From contig CANGKR010000007.1 of NCBI GenBank assembly GCA_947454355.1, forward strand, positions 1 through 36,972: a stretch of 36,972 nucleotides of DNA, written 5' to 3'. Of the stretch, positions 20,346 through 31,794 are shown one piece after another. The position numbers and the translations under genes are program-made. Below the pieces are notes generated by a model. It was given only the letters and a program-made list of their open reading frames with translations, was not told where the DNA came from and searched no databases. Origin of the DNA: Comamonadaceae bacterium (lineage in GTDB: Bacteria; Pseudomonadota; Gammaproteobacteria; Burkholderiales; Burkholderiaceae_C). The stretch's first letter is position 1. Each line of letters opens with the position of its first letter.

Positions 20346-21746
20346 ATGAACGAGGGAATCCTCCCCCAAGATGCCGGCGATCCGGGACTGGCCTTGTGGC
20401 AAATCTGTCTCGATGAACTTGCCCAAGAACTGCCCGAACAGCAGTTCAACACCTGGATCAAACCCCTGACAGCGCAAGTCGCTGAAGACTTCTCCAAGGT
20501 CACTATTTTTGTCGCCAACCGCTTCAAACTGGACTGGATCCGTGCCCAATATGTGGGCAAATTGACCGCCATGTTGGAGCGTTTGCAGGGTCAAAAAATG
20601 GTTGTGGAGTTAGCGCTCGCTACCAGAGAAGCCCCCGTCAAAACGGCATTTGCAACGCAAAAGGCTGCTCAAGAGGCCCTGGCCGAGACCGCCGAGCCTG
20701 TCGAAGACAGTCCTGCCAATGGTTTCAAGAACCGGCTCAACACCGCGCTGACTTTTGACAACCTGGTGGAGGGCTCGGCCAACCGCATGGCGCGTGCCGC
20801 TGCCATGCATGTGGCGAGCATGCCCGGGCATTTGTACAACCCCCTGTTCATCTACGGCGGGGTGGGCTTGGGCAAGACCCACTTGATGCATGCTATTGGC
20901 AACAAAATGCTGGCCGACCGCCCGGATTCGAAGGTTCTCTACATTCACGCCGAGCAGTTTGTGTCGGATGTGGTTAAGGCCTACCAGCGCAAGACTTTTG
21001 ACGAGTTCAAATACCGCTACCACTCGCTCGATTTGCTGCTCATCGACGACGTGCAGTTCTTCGCCAATAAAGACCGCACCCAAGAAGAGTTTTTCAATGC
21101 CTTCGAGGCTTTGCTGGCCAAAAAGTCCCACATCGTGATGACCAGTGACACCTACCCCAAGGGCCTGGCGGACATCCACGAGCGGCTGGTGTCGCGCTTT
21201 GACTCCGGCTTGACGGTAGCGATCGAGCCGCCTGAGCTCGAAATGCGGGTGGCCATTTTGATCAACAAGGCCATCAGCGAAGGCAGCGTCATGCCCGAAG
21301 AAGTGGCCTTCTTTGTGGCCAAAAACGTGCGTTCCAACGTGCGCGAACTCGAAGGCGCTTTGCGCAAAATCCTGGCTTATTCGCGCTTCAACCAAAAAGA
21401 CATTTCTATCCAACTGGCCCGCGAAGCCTTGCGCGACCTGCTGTCCATCCAGAACCGGCAGATCAGCGTCGAAAACATCCAAAAAACCGTGGCCGACTAC
21501 TACAAGATCAAAGTCGCCGACATGTACAGCAAAAAACGCCCAGCCAGCATTGCCCGGCCGCGCCAGATTGCCATGTACCTTGCCAAGGAATTGACGCAAA
21601 AAAGCCTGCCCGAGATCGGTGAGCTGTTTGGCGGGCGCGACCACACCACGGTGCTGCATGCGGTTCGCAAAATCAGTGCCGAACGCCAGCAATTGACCGA
21701 GTTGAACCAGCAGCTGCATGTGCTGGAACAAACCCTGAAGGGCTGA
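20346..21746 (+). CDS. dnaA: Chromosomal replication initiator protein DnaA
   Basis: [19 protein letters not shown] Walker [24 protein letters not shown]-terminal box-binding motif. Confidence 0.98.
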   Translation: MNEGILPQDAGDPGLALWQICLDELAQELPEQQFNTWIKPLTAQVAEDFSKVTIFVANRFKLDWIRAQYVGKLTAMLERLQGQKMVVELALATREAPVKTAFATQKAAQEALAETAEPVEDSPANGFKNRLNTALTFDNLVEGSANRMARAAAMHVASMPGHLYNPLFIYGGVGLGKTHLMHAIGNKMLADRPDSKVLYIHAEQFVSDVVKAYQRKTFDEFKYRYHSLDLLLIDDVQFFANKDRTQEEFFNAFEALLAKKSHIVMTSDTYPKGLADIHERLVSRFDSGLTVAIEPPELEMRVAILINKAISEGSVMPEEVAFFVAKNVRSNVRELEGALRKILAYSRFNQKDISIQLAREALRDLLSIQNRQISVENIQKTVADYYKIKVADMYSKKRPASIARPRQIAMYLAKELTQKSLPEIGELFGGRDHTTVLHAVRKISAERQQLTELNQQLHVLEQTLKG

Positions 21747-21882
21747 GCCCCCGCAAGCCCCGAATTTATCCAGCAAATAGGTGGGCTTGCCCCCTAAAAC
21801 GCTCCAAAAACGACGAAAATGTCGAAATGGATTTCCAAATGGCACACAGGGCCACCCAGTACGTACCACCACCGAGGTTGAC

Positions 21883-22992
21883 ATGATTGTTCTGAAAACC
21901 ACCCAAGACAAACTGCTGTCTGTTTTGCAATCCGTTTCAGGCATTGTCGAGCGGCGTCACACCCTGCCCGTTTTGGCCAACGTGATGATCCGTAAATCCG
22001 GCAGCGCGGTGCAGTTGACCACCAGCGACTTGGAAATCCAAATCCGCACCACCGCCCAGCTCGATGGCGACGCGGGCGACTTCACCACCACCGTGGGTGC
22101 GCGCAAGCTGATCGACATCTTGCGCACCATGCCGTCCGATCAAACCGTCAGCCTGGAGTCCAGCCAGAGCAAAGTCATCTTGAAAGGTGGCAAGTCCAAG
22201 TTCACGCTGCAAACCCTGCCCGCAGAAGACTTTCCGCTGGTGCAAGAAGCCGCCAGCTTTGGCCCCGCCTTCAGCGTGCCGCAAAAGACGCTCAAAACCC
22301 TGCTCAGCCAAGTCTCGTTTGCCATGGCGGTGCACGACATCCGTTACTACCTCAACGGCATTCTGTTTGTCGCTGAAGGCAAAAAGCTCAGCCTGGTGTC
22401 CACCGACGGGCACCGCTTGGCCTTTGCATCGGCCAAGCTCGATGTGGACGTGCCCAGCAAACAAGAAGTGATCTTGCCCCGCAAAACCGTGCTCGAATTG
22501 CAGCGTCTGCTGTCTGACGCCGAAGGCGCCATCGACATGCAATTTGCCAACAACCAAGCCAAATTCAGTTTTGACGGCATGGAGTTTGTGACCAAGCTGG
22601 TCGAAGGCAAGTTCCCCGACTACAACCGCGTGATCCCCAAGGGCCACCGCAACAACGTCACGCTGGGCCGCCAAGCCCTGCTGTCGTGCTTGCAGCGCAC
22701 CGCCATCTTGACCAGCGATAAGTTCAAAGGCGTGCGCCTGAACCTCGAGCCCGGCACCCTGCGTGTAGCGTCCACCAACGCCGAGCAAGAAGAAGCCGTG
22801 GACGAGCTCGACATCGACTACGGCGGTGACGCCATCGAGATCGGTTTCAACGTGACCTACATCATCGATGTGCTGGGCAACATGGGCCAAGACATGGTTC
22901 GCATCGACCTGGCCGATGGCAACAGTTCGGCGCTCATCACCATCCCTGAAAACGAAGACTTCAAATACGTGGTCATGCCCATGCGCATTTAA
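21883..22992 (+). CDS. dnaN: DNA polymerase III subunit beta (sliding clamp)
   Basis: MIVLKTTQDKLLSVLQSVSGIVERRHTLPVLANV; C-terminal YVVMPMRI. Confidence 0.98.
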   Translation: MIVLKTTQDKLLSVLQSVSGIVERRHTLPVLANVMIRKSGSAVQLTTSDLEIQIRTTAQLDGDAGDFTTTVGARKLIDILRTMPSDQTVSLESSQSKVILKGGKSKFTLQTLPAEDFPLVQEAASFGPAFSVPQKTLKTLLSQVSFAMAVHDIRYYLNGILFVAEGKKLSLVSTDGHRLAFASAKLDVDVPSKQEVILPRKTVLELQRLLSDAEGAIDMQFANNQAKFSFDGMEFVTKLVEGKFPDYNRVIPKGHRNNVTLGRQALLSCLQRTAILTSDKFKGVRLNLEPGTLRVASTNAEQEEAVDELDIDYGGDAIEIGFNVTYIIDVLGNMGQDMVRIDLADGNSSALITIPENEDFKYVVMPMRI

Positions 22993-23060
22993 GCCCGCGC
23001 CCCCGTTCTGTAGCCCGGAAACCCGCGACACATCGCGGGTTTCGGCCATTCAAGAGATAG

Positions 23061-25676
<2,616 letters not shown>

Positions 25677-25684
25677 TCGATTAA

Positions 25685-25866
25685 TGACCTCATGTTGTCA
25701 AAAACCTATTTTGGCACCATGACGCGGATTGCGCGTACTCGCCAAGAACATGAGGGCGGCCTCATGTTCGAAAAGTTGAATTATTGCGACGCATTTGCTT
25801 GACGTGTCGCTCTTGAGAACATATTCTTCGAACATGTTTCAATAATTAAATTTTAAGTACATGTAC
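25685..25866. promoter_or_regulatory. Cluster of CATG-centred partial and perfect palindromes upstream of the Fic gene (putative operator region)
   Basis: TGACCTCATGTTGTCA 25685-25700; GAACATGAGG-GCGG-CCTCATGTTC 25746-25769 (10-bp perfect arms); GAACATATTC 25817-25826; GAACATGTTT 25830-25839; GTACATGTAC 25857-25866 overlapping the start codon. Confidence 0.5.
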
Positions 25867-26976
25867 GACATCGAAGGCGTTTGGCAGCCAGACCGGGCGC
25901 ACGACCAGTTACCGACACTGCCTCCGGGGCAAGACCTAGAGAGCAAAGCAGTGCTGCGTGCCTGCATTGCGGCCCGCGTTGCATTGGCGGAGTTGAAACA
26001 AGCCGCCGAGCTGATCCCCAACCAGACCATGCTCATCAACACCATTCCGCTGTTGGAAGCCAAAGACAGCTCGGAAATCGAAAACATCGTTACCACCACC
26101 GACCAGCTGTTCCAACACCAGGATGGTGATGGGCAAGCGGATCACGCCACCAAAGAAGCATTGCGTTACCGAACCGCACTGAACCATGGCTATCGGTCAC
26201 TCCGATCCAGGCCACTGTGCACGGCCACTGCGGTCGAGGTGTGTCGCACTCTCAAAGGTGCAGACATGGATATCCGGCGAACACCCGGCACCCAACTGGC
26301 CAACGACCGAACGGGCGAAGTGATCTACACACCGCCTGAAGGGGAAGACCGGTTGCGAACCCTGCTGGCCAACTGGGAACGGTTTCTGCACAACGAAACC
26401 GAACTGGACCCATTGATACGCATGGCTGTTGGGCATTACCAATTTGAAGCCATTCACCCCTTCACGGACGGAAACGGACGCACAGGCCGTGTCGTCAACA
26501 TCCTGTTTCTGATCCAGCAAGAGCTGCTGAACCTGCCCATCCTCTATTTGAGTCGGCACATCATCGCGAACAAAGCCGACTATTACCGCCTTTTGCTGGA
26601 AGTCACACGGGACCAGGCTTGGGAGCCTTGGGTCTTGTTCATGCTCAAAGCGGTAGAAGAAACATCGCGATGGACCACCGGAAAGATCGCGGCCATCCGG
26701 CAATTGGCCGAGCACACTACCGAACACGTACGGCTGAGCTTGCCCAAAATCTACAGCCGCGAACTGGTGGATGTGATCTTTGAACAGCCCTACTGCCGAA
26801 TTGGCAACCTTGTGGACAAGCAGATTGGCCAAAGGCAAGCCGCATCTCGGTATTTGAAAGAGCTCGTGGCCTTGGGCGTGCTGCGCGAGATGACTTATGG
26901 GAAAGAAAAGCTCTTCATCCACCCCAAACTGATGCAATTGCTCAGCCGCGACAGCAACGAGTTTAAAGCGTACTAG
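25861..26976 (+). CDS. Fic family AMP-transferase (Fic_N plus Fic domain, class II with N-terminal inhibitory helix, SoFic-like)
   Basis: [12 protein letters not shown] active-site motif; upstream SSEIEN matches (S/T)xxxE(G/N); C-terminal winged-helix-like region. Confidence 0.95.
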   Translation: MYDIEGVWQPDRAHDQLPTLPPGQDLESKAVLRACIAARVALAELKQAAELIPNQTMLINTIPLLEAKDSSEIENIVTTTDQLFQHQDGDGQADHATKEALRYRTALNHGYRSLRSRPLCTATAVEVCRTLKGADMDIRRTPGTQLANDRTGEVIYTPPEGEDRLRTLLANWERFLHNETELDPLIRMAVGHYQFEAIHPFTDGNGRTGRVVNILFLIQQELLNLPILYLSRHIIANKADYYRLLLEVTRDQAWEPWVLFMLKAVEETSRWTTGKIAAIRQLAEHTTEHVRLSLPKIYSRELVDVIFEQPYCRIGNLVDKQIGQRQAASRYLKELVALGVLREMTYGKEKLFIHPKLMQLLSRDSNEFKAY

Positions 26977-27344
26977 GCGGTCAGCCCAAACACGATGCCC
27001 AAAGCGGCGTGGCGGATCATTTCGTCGCCGCGTTTGCTGGTCGGGTCGGTGGCGTTCTGGCTTTGCCAGTGAAAGTGCGTGTCATCGATCCAGTGGTCCA
27101 TGTACTTGTGCGCGTCAGCTCGGCCTTGTTTGTTGAGCGTGACCAGCAGGATGTGCGCCTTTTTCTGGACCAGCACCACATGGCCGACATTCCAATTGCC
27201 GGGGTTGTAGGCCTCGCCAAACAGAGGCGGAATGTCTTCGCGCATGAAAGACTTACCGAGCGCCAGATCCAGTGGATCGATGATGTTGCGCAGGCGAGCG
27301 AGCGTGCGCATGTCGTCGGTGGTGGGCCGATCTAGGGCCCTCAA
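26973..27344 (-). pseudogene. Orphan DUF3427-like fragment, probably truncated at both ends
   Basis: REDIPPLFGEAYNPGNWNVGHVVLVQKKAHILLVTLNKQGRADAHKYMDHWIDDTHFHWQSQNATDPTSKRGDEMIRHAALGI resembles the core of DUF3427-type C-terminal domains but stops shortly after the H...G motif; only a TTG start, overlapping the stop of the upstream gene. Confidence 0.55.
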
Positions 27345-29443
27345 CTGGCCAGACCAGGCTTATGAAATGGTTCGGTTTCGGAATGCCACTCGCGGCAGCC
27401 GCATTTAATGAGATAACTCGCAATGTCGTCATACATGAGCGGATCACGCGTTTCATCATCACCTGTCTTATCACCAAGTGGGACAAAAATGATCATCCCC
27501 TTCCGCGCACGCGTAAGTAGTACGCGATAGCCATTTGTGGCAATGGCCAGCTCTTTGTCTTTTTGCCAATTAGACCCCGACATCTTCCAGGCCTGCCACT
27601 CACTGACGTTCCGTCGCAAATCACCATCCCAGCACACTACTGTGTAGTCCATTTCAAGGCCTTGCACTTGATACTGGTTCTGCACGGTTTCAAGCATGTT
27701 CGAAGATCGGACATCACCGCTTGGTTCGAGCATCCATTTTGCGATGTCTGGTTTGAGGTCTACGAACAAACCTTCCGCTGCAAGTCGCCTAGCTTGTCCC
27801 GAGGCGATGATTCCGGCGCGCTCTTGGGCAACTCGGCGCTGTCGAACCCAGTGCCTTGCAGTTTGTAGGCTGCGCGTAATCCAAACCGTGTCACCCCGTT
27901 CGTCAAGTTCGTGAGCCAATTTGCCCGCAGTGTCGACATTTCCGCTCAGGATGTGGTCAGCCCAGCGCTCAATATCGCCGTTCCTGTAGTAACGCATCGA
28001 ATGCGGAAGGTGACCAGTTGTCAAATGGTCTCGCAACGAATGTTGGGACCACTGGCCACTTGAGGTGACTTCATCGAGCGACAAGGTCTGTTCGCTTATG
28101 GCAAAACGCCATCCGCATACCTCAGCCGCTGTGAACCAAGCCTTAATGCCCATTTCGCCACTGTTGATGGCCTGGTTATGGCCAATAAGTGCGACCACGA
28201 TGGCACCTCGAGGATGAGTTTTTTGAATAGACTCGAGAATCAGTTGGGCCTCATCAGCTGCCAATGGTTTACGTAAAACGAGACGTCCTTTGCGATACGT
28301 CCGTTGCGCTTCATCGAAGATCACAACTCGACCATCTGCACTGTCTAGATGTTTACCGCGTTCACCTAGAAATGCGTGCGCCTTTACTAATTTGAAGGTT
28401 GACATGCTCATTACGCGAGCCGCATCTTCATGTGCATAACCACTCGCTACGACGGCTTGCATCGCTTGTTTGCTGCGACGTTTATACGCCCCTTTGAGTG
28501 CTTCACCGAGGACCTCTACCAGAGGGCTGTTACCAGTGACGAAAACTGCGTCGCTACGTAACCGCTTGTCGAATGCGAGCTTCAGTCCAACGAGAGTCTT
28601 ACCAGCGCCTGGTGCACCCGATACAAAAATAATTCGATTCGTACCATCACGTTGTGATTGTTCCGCAATTTCAGCGACTTCACGCGCACATTGATCAATC
28701 ATCTCGACGGGTGCGGCATGCGCTGCTATGGCGCTCACATCGTGTTGGCCATAAAGTGATATCGCAGCATCAAGGATGGAGGAGGATGGTGAAAAGCGTG
28801 CAGATAACCAGCGCCGACAATCGATAGGTATCCGGCCTCTGCGCTGTTCAAGAGAAAAATGCAATGCTGCATGAAGGGTGGTGCTATCACACTCCAATGG
28901 GCGACCAATCACACTGCCCCATGGTTCGCGAAGAAAACCGCCCTTAAAGCCAGAGGACTTGCCAGTCTTAGTGCCTGTTGTGAGCGTCAGCAGAGGTGCG
29001 ACGATGCATTGCTCTTCATTGATTAGCCTGCGCGTTTCCTCATGGAATTCAACGAGATTAACGGCATAGTTGGTGACCTGCTCACGGTCCGAGGCGCTCA
29101 GTTTTGTCCGTTTGAACTCAACAATAGCGACTATCCCATCTCCAAGAAGAACGCAGTCCATGCGAAGTCCGCGACGCTTGAAATCAAACTCAAGTAAAAC
29201 GTGACGGAAATCAGTCAACTCATCGGACGCTAGTGTTGACTTGAGAAGCTCAATTTCAGCTGTATGTTGATGGAGCTGACGTTGAAGAACGCCAACGCTC
29301 GCACGCCACTCCTCGTGCTGATCTGCTTCGACATGCAAACCCTCTGCCGCCGCACTGCTTGCCAGTTGACCGACAACAGCTTGTATGGGATCGCGGACAA
29401 ATGCTTCCCGCGCATTTACGTACCAAGCAGCACCAGCACTCAA
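27341..29443 (-). CDS. DUF2075 (Schlafen-like) DNA/RNA helicase with N-terminal PD-(D/E)XK-like nuclease region
   Basis: Walker A VSGAPGAGKT, Walker B VVIFDEAQR, QVQGLEMDYTVVCW and NGYRVLLTRARKGMIIFVP motifs; N-terminal RMDCVLLGDGIVAIVEFKR fits D-x(n)-ExK; TTG start with AGGAG upstream. Confidence 0.85.
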   Translation of the reverse strand: MSAGAAWYVNAREAFVRDPIQAVVGQLASSAAAEGLHVEADQHEEWRASVGVLQRQLHQHTAEIELLKSTLASDELTDFRHVLLEFDFKRRGLRMDCVLLGDGIVAIVEFKRTKLSASDREQVTNYAVNLVEFHEETRRLINEEQCIVAPLLTLTTGTKTGKSSGFKGGFLREPWGSVIGRPLECDSTTLHAALHFSLEQRRGRIPIDCRRWLSARFSPSSSILDAAISLYGQHDVSAIAAHAAPVEMIDQCAREVAEIAEQSQRDGTNRIIFVSGAPGAGKTLVGLKLAFDKRLRSDAVFVTGNSPLVEVLGEALKGAYKRRSKQAMQAVVASGYAHEDAARVMSMSTFKLVKAHAFLGERGKHLDSADGRVVIFDEAQRTYRKGRLVLRKPLAADEAQLILESIQKTHPRGAIVVALIGHNQAINSGEMGIKAWFTAAEVCGWRFAISEQTLSLDEVTSSGQWSQHSLRDHLTTGHLPHSMRYYRNGDIERWADHILSGNVDTAGKLAHELDERGDTVWITRSLQTARHWVRQRRVAQERAGIIASGQARRLAAEGLFVDLKPDIAKWMLEPSGDVRSSNMLETVQNQYQVQGLEMDYTVVCWDGDLRRNVSEWQAWKMSGSNWQKDKELAIATNGYRVLLTRARKGMIIFVPLGDKTGDDETRDPLMYDDIASYLIKCGCREWHSETEPFHKPGLAS

Positions 29444-29556
29444 AATTCGCTCCTAAATTATTCGTTTTAGTTTATCGGATGATGCTTGTGCAGTCTGCGC
29501 TTGGAAAGTTATTTTTACCTCGTTCCTCCCTTGTTTTATAACCCTTGTTGTTGCTT

Positions 29557-29742
29557 TTAGTAAGGGTCTTGGGTTTTAAAAGATGATGAAGGCGGCATCG
29601 GCCAACCATTGGTGATATTGCTTGCGCTGTTGAAGGCGCAGTATTTGAATCGCATGCACTCCAGCTGCCCAAATGGCAGTTGCAGGTAAATGTGAAACGC
29701 AGCCAATGTTTCGTTGCGCGTCCAGTCGGTGGATCGTGGCAT
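29557..29742 (-). pseudogene. Remnant of an HNH-endonuclease-type N-terminal domain
   Basis: MPRSTDWTRNETLAAFHIYLQLPFGQLE resembles the WTRDELxxAxxLYxxxPFGxL start of a family of HNH endonucleases; the sequence after that does not continue the family pattern and no HNH motif follows. Confidence 0.35.
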
Positions 29743-29767
29743 GTGTTGTTCTCCCTGACGGCAGATG

Positions 29768-30190
29768 TTAGCTGTCCTCGTCCCACGGGATCGGTTTGGC
29801 TTGTCTGCGCAAATCGTTGGGGCGGGTGTTTTGCCGGAAGGTGTCGGGTGGCCTGAAGCATTCTTCTGGCGTCACCACATAGACCGTCCAATCGCCGTAC
29901 AGCTTGCCGTCAAAGCACAGCAGGTCGCCGTTGATGGCCAAGTCCATGAGCGTGTCGTGGGTGCCTGTGAACAGTTGGGCATCTGTGGGGCTGACAAATT
30001 CCACATTCACCGAGCAGGCGTAGGTGGTGTGAAAGTACCTGAGCGGCCCAATGGCCGGACCATCAAAGCCCCAGCCGTTCATGACTTGGTTGGGTGTATC
30101 GCGGCCATGAAACAAGCCCAGATATAAGCCGGGCTTGCTGGGGCGAACGCCATAAACAGGCGTGGTGCTTGGGTCTGTTGCGGGGTGCAT
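29768..30190 (-). CDS. Hypothetical protein (GLYLGLFHGRDTP...)
   Basis: Intact ORF with a composed, protein-like sequence; start chosen at MHPATDPS; family not recognised. Confidence 0.65.
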   Translation of the reverse strand: MHPATDPSTTPVYGVRPSKPGLYLGLFHGRDTPNQVMNGWGFDGPAIGPLRYFHTTYACSVNVEFVSPTDAQLFTGTHDTLMDLAINGDLLCFDGKLYGDWTVYVVTPEECFRPPDTFRQNTRPNDLRRQAKPIPWDEDS

Positions 30191-30279
30191 GTTGCCTCCA
30201 TGTGGGTGAGGCAATCAGCTTAAGAAAAGGGTGCGGCTTTGTGTACCAGGGCTTTGCCTGGGTCAATCGCCCATGCCGG

Positions 30280-30990
30280 TCAATTCAGCCCATCCACAAC
30301 CATCACCCCCCGCAGCCCCACCCCAAAACTCTTGAACCCTTGCGCGTCCCACTGGGCGCTGCTGTCAATGTTGTCGTGTTGGTGGCCGTGCACCGTCATG
30401 CGCACGCCCATGCGGCGGGCCAATGTGTCCAGCTCATTGAATCCGTGTTCGTGGTAACCGGGCGCTTCGTGGGTGATGAGAATGTCGGCTTGCAGCGCGG
30501 CAAGTTGTTCCAACTCGTCGGGGTAAATGCTGGACCAATGCTTCAGGTGCACGCTGCCTTGCCAGCGGTCTTGGCGCGGGGTGACGTGGGCGTGATCTTT
30601 GCGGTTGCGAAACTTGGGTTCTTGTGCGTCTTTGGGGTACCACACCGCCCCGCGAAACACGCCGCCCAGCCCGGCCACACGAGTGCCGCAGGGCAGCGTG
30701 ACGACACGGCCGTGCAGGCTGCGCTCGCTCACTTCGTCGTGCCAGACGTTGGCAAAGTTGTCCGCATGGTCCGTGTCGTGGTTGCCGTGGATGAACCAAA
30801 CGCGTTCCCAAATCGCTTCCAGCTCGATGTGCAGCGGCCGTGCCGGCTCCAGATCGCCCAGCAAGATGACGGCGCGGGCGCGGGTTTGCTCGGCCGCATC
30901 GATGATGTGCTGCCATTGGCCGTGCGGGTCGCCGCAGAAGAGGATGGGGCCGGGGTGCATGGGCGTGAGTGAATGAAGTTTCTTTCGCAT
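30280..30990 (-). CDS. Calcineurin-like metallophosphoesterase
   Basis: GDPHGQ, LGDLE, HGNHDTDH, THEAPGYHEHG, HGHQHDN motifs; start at 30990 or 30960. Confidence 0.9.
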   Translation of the reverse strand: MRKKLHSLTPMHPGPILFCGDPHGQWQHIIDAAEQTRARAVILLGDLEPARPLHIELEAIWERVWFIHGNHDTDHADNFANVWHDEVSERSLHGRVVTLPCGTRVAGLGGVFRGAVWYPKDAQEPKFRNRKDHAHVTPRQDRWQGSVHLKHWSSIYPDELEQLAALQADILITHEAPGYHEHGFNELDTLARRMGVRMTVHGHQHDNIDSSAQWDAQGFKSFGVGLRGVMVVDGLN

Positions 30991-31051
30991 TGTGCAGGTC
31001 TTTGCAGCGCTGTTGACAAGGCCTTCGGATAAGCTTGAACAGTTCTCCCGA

Positions 31052-31705
31052 ATGCCTTCCGCTACGCCACCCATGTCCCCCATCGCCGTCATCGACTTTG
31101 AAACCACAGGCATCTCGCCGGGCATGGGCGACCGCGCCACCGAGGTGGCCATCGTCATGCTCGAAGGCGGGCAGGTGGTGGACCGTTACCAAAGCCTGAT
31201 GAACGCAGGGGTTCGGGTGAACAGTTTCATCACGCAACTGACGGGCATCACCAACGAGATGCTGCAAGCCGCGCCCCCAGCCGATCAGGTCATGCGAGAG
31301 GCGGCCCGCTTTGTGGGCGGGCGGCCGATGGTGGCGCACAACGCGTCCTTTGACAAAAAATTTTGGCAAGACGAGCTGAGCCGTTGTGGGCAAGACGCGT
31401 CGCACCCCTTTGCCTGTACTGTGTTGCTTTCGCGCAGGCTGTACCCGCAAGCGCCGAACCACCAGTTGGGGACCTTGGCGGCGTACCACCATTTGCCCTC
31501 GACAGGTCGGGCCCACCGCGCCTTGGCCGATGCCGAAACCGCAGCCTATTTGCTGGCGCAGATGCAGCACGACTTGCAGGCCCGTCATGGCTGCGGGCGG
31601 GTGGATCACGCCCTGCTCATGGGTTTGCAACGGGTCAGCCGCCATGCGGTGGGTGCTTTTTTGCGGCAACGTGCGGCAAGCCCTGTTCTTGAGTCTGGCC
31701 TCTAA
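31052..31705 (+). CDS. DnaQ-like 3'-5' exonuclease
   Basis: IAVIDFETTGISPGMGDRATEVAIV (ExoI), HNASFDKKF (ExoII), HRALADAETA (ExoIII). Confidence 0.92.
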   Translation: MPSATPPMSPIAVIDFETTGISPGMGDRATEVAIVMLEGGQVVDRYQSLMNAGVRVNSFITQLTGITNEMLQAAPPADQVMREAARFVGGRPMVAHNASFDKKFWQDELSRCGQDASHPFACTVLLSRRLYPQAPNHQLGTLAAYHHLPSTGRAHRALADAETAAYLLAQMQHDLQARHGCGRVDHALLMGLQRVSRHAVGAFLRQRAASPVLESGL

Positions 31706-31794
31706 AGTGGCCAAACCCCCGGGTTTTCCCTTGCTTTGATTTTGCTGCGGTGCAACAATTCACTCACTGCAACAACATCTCCAAGGAAATCACC

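Noticed and set aside
20610-21944. 444-aa minus-strand ORF antisense to dnaA
   Set aside because: Antisense shadow ORF with no recognisable domain; dnaA on the opposite strand is unambiguous.
25746-25769. gyrB intrinsic terminator
   Set aside because: A perfect stem exists, but neither strand has the following T-tract, so it was treated as a possible operator instead.
30434-31714. 426-aa minus-strand ORF overlapping exonuclease and metallophosphoesterase genes
   Set aside because: Overlaps two recognisable genes; its sequence is Arg/His-rich frameshifted translation without motifs.
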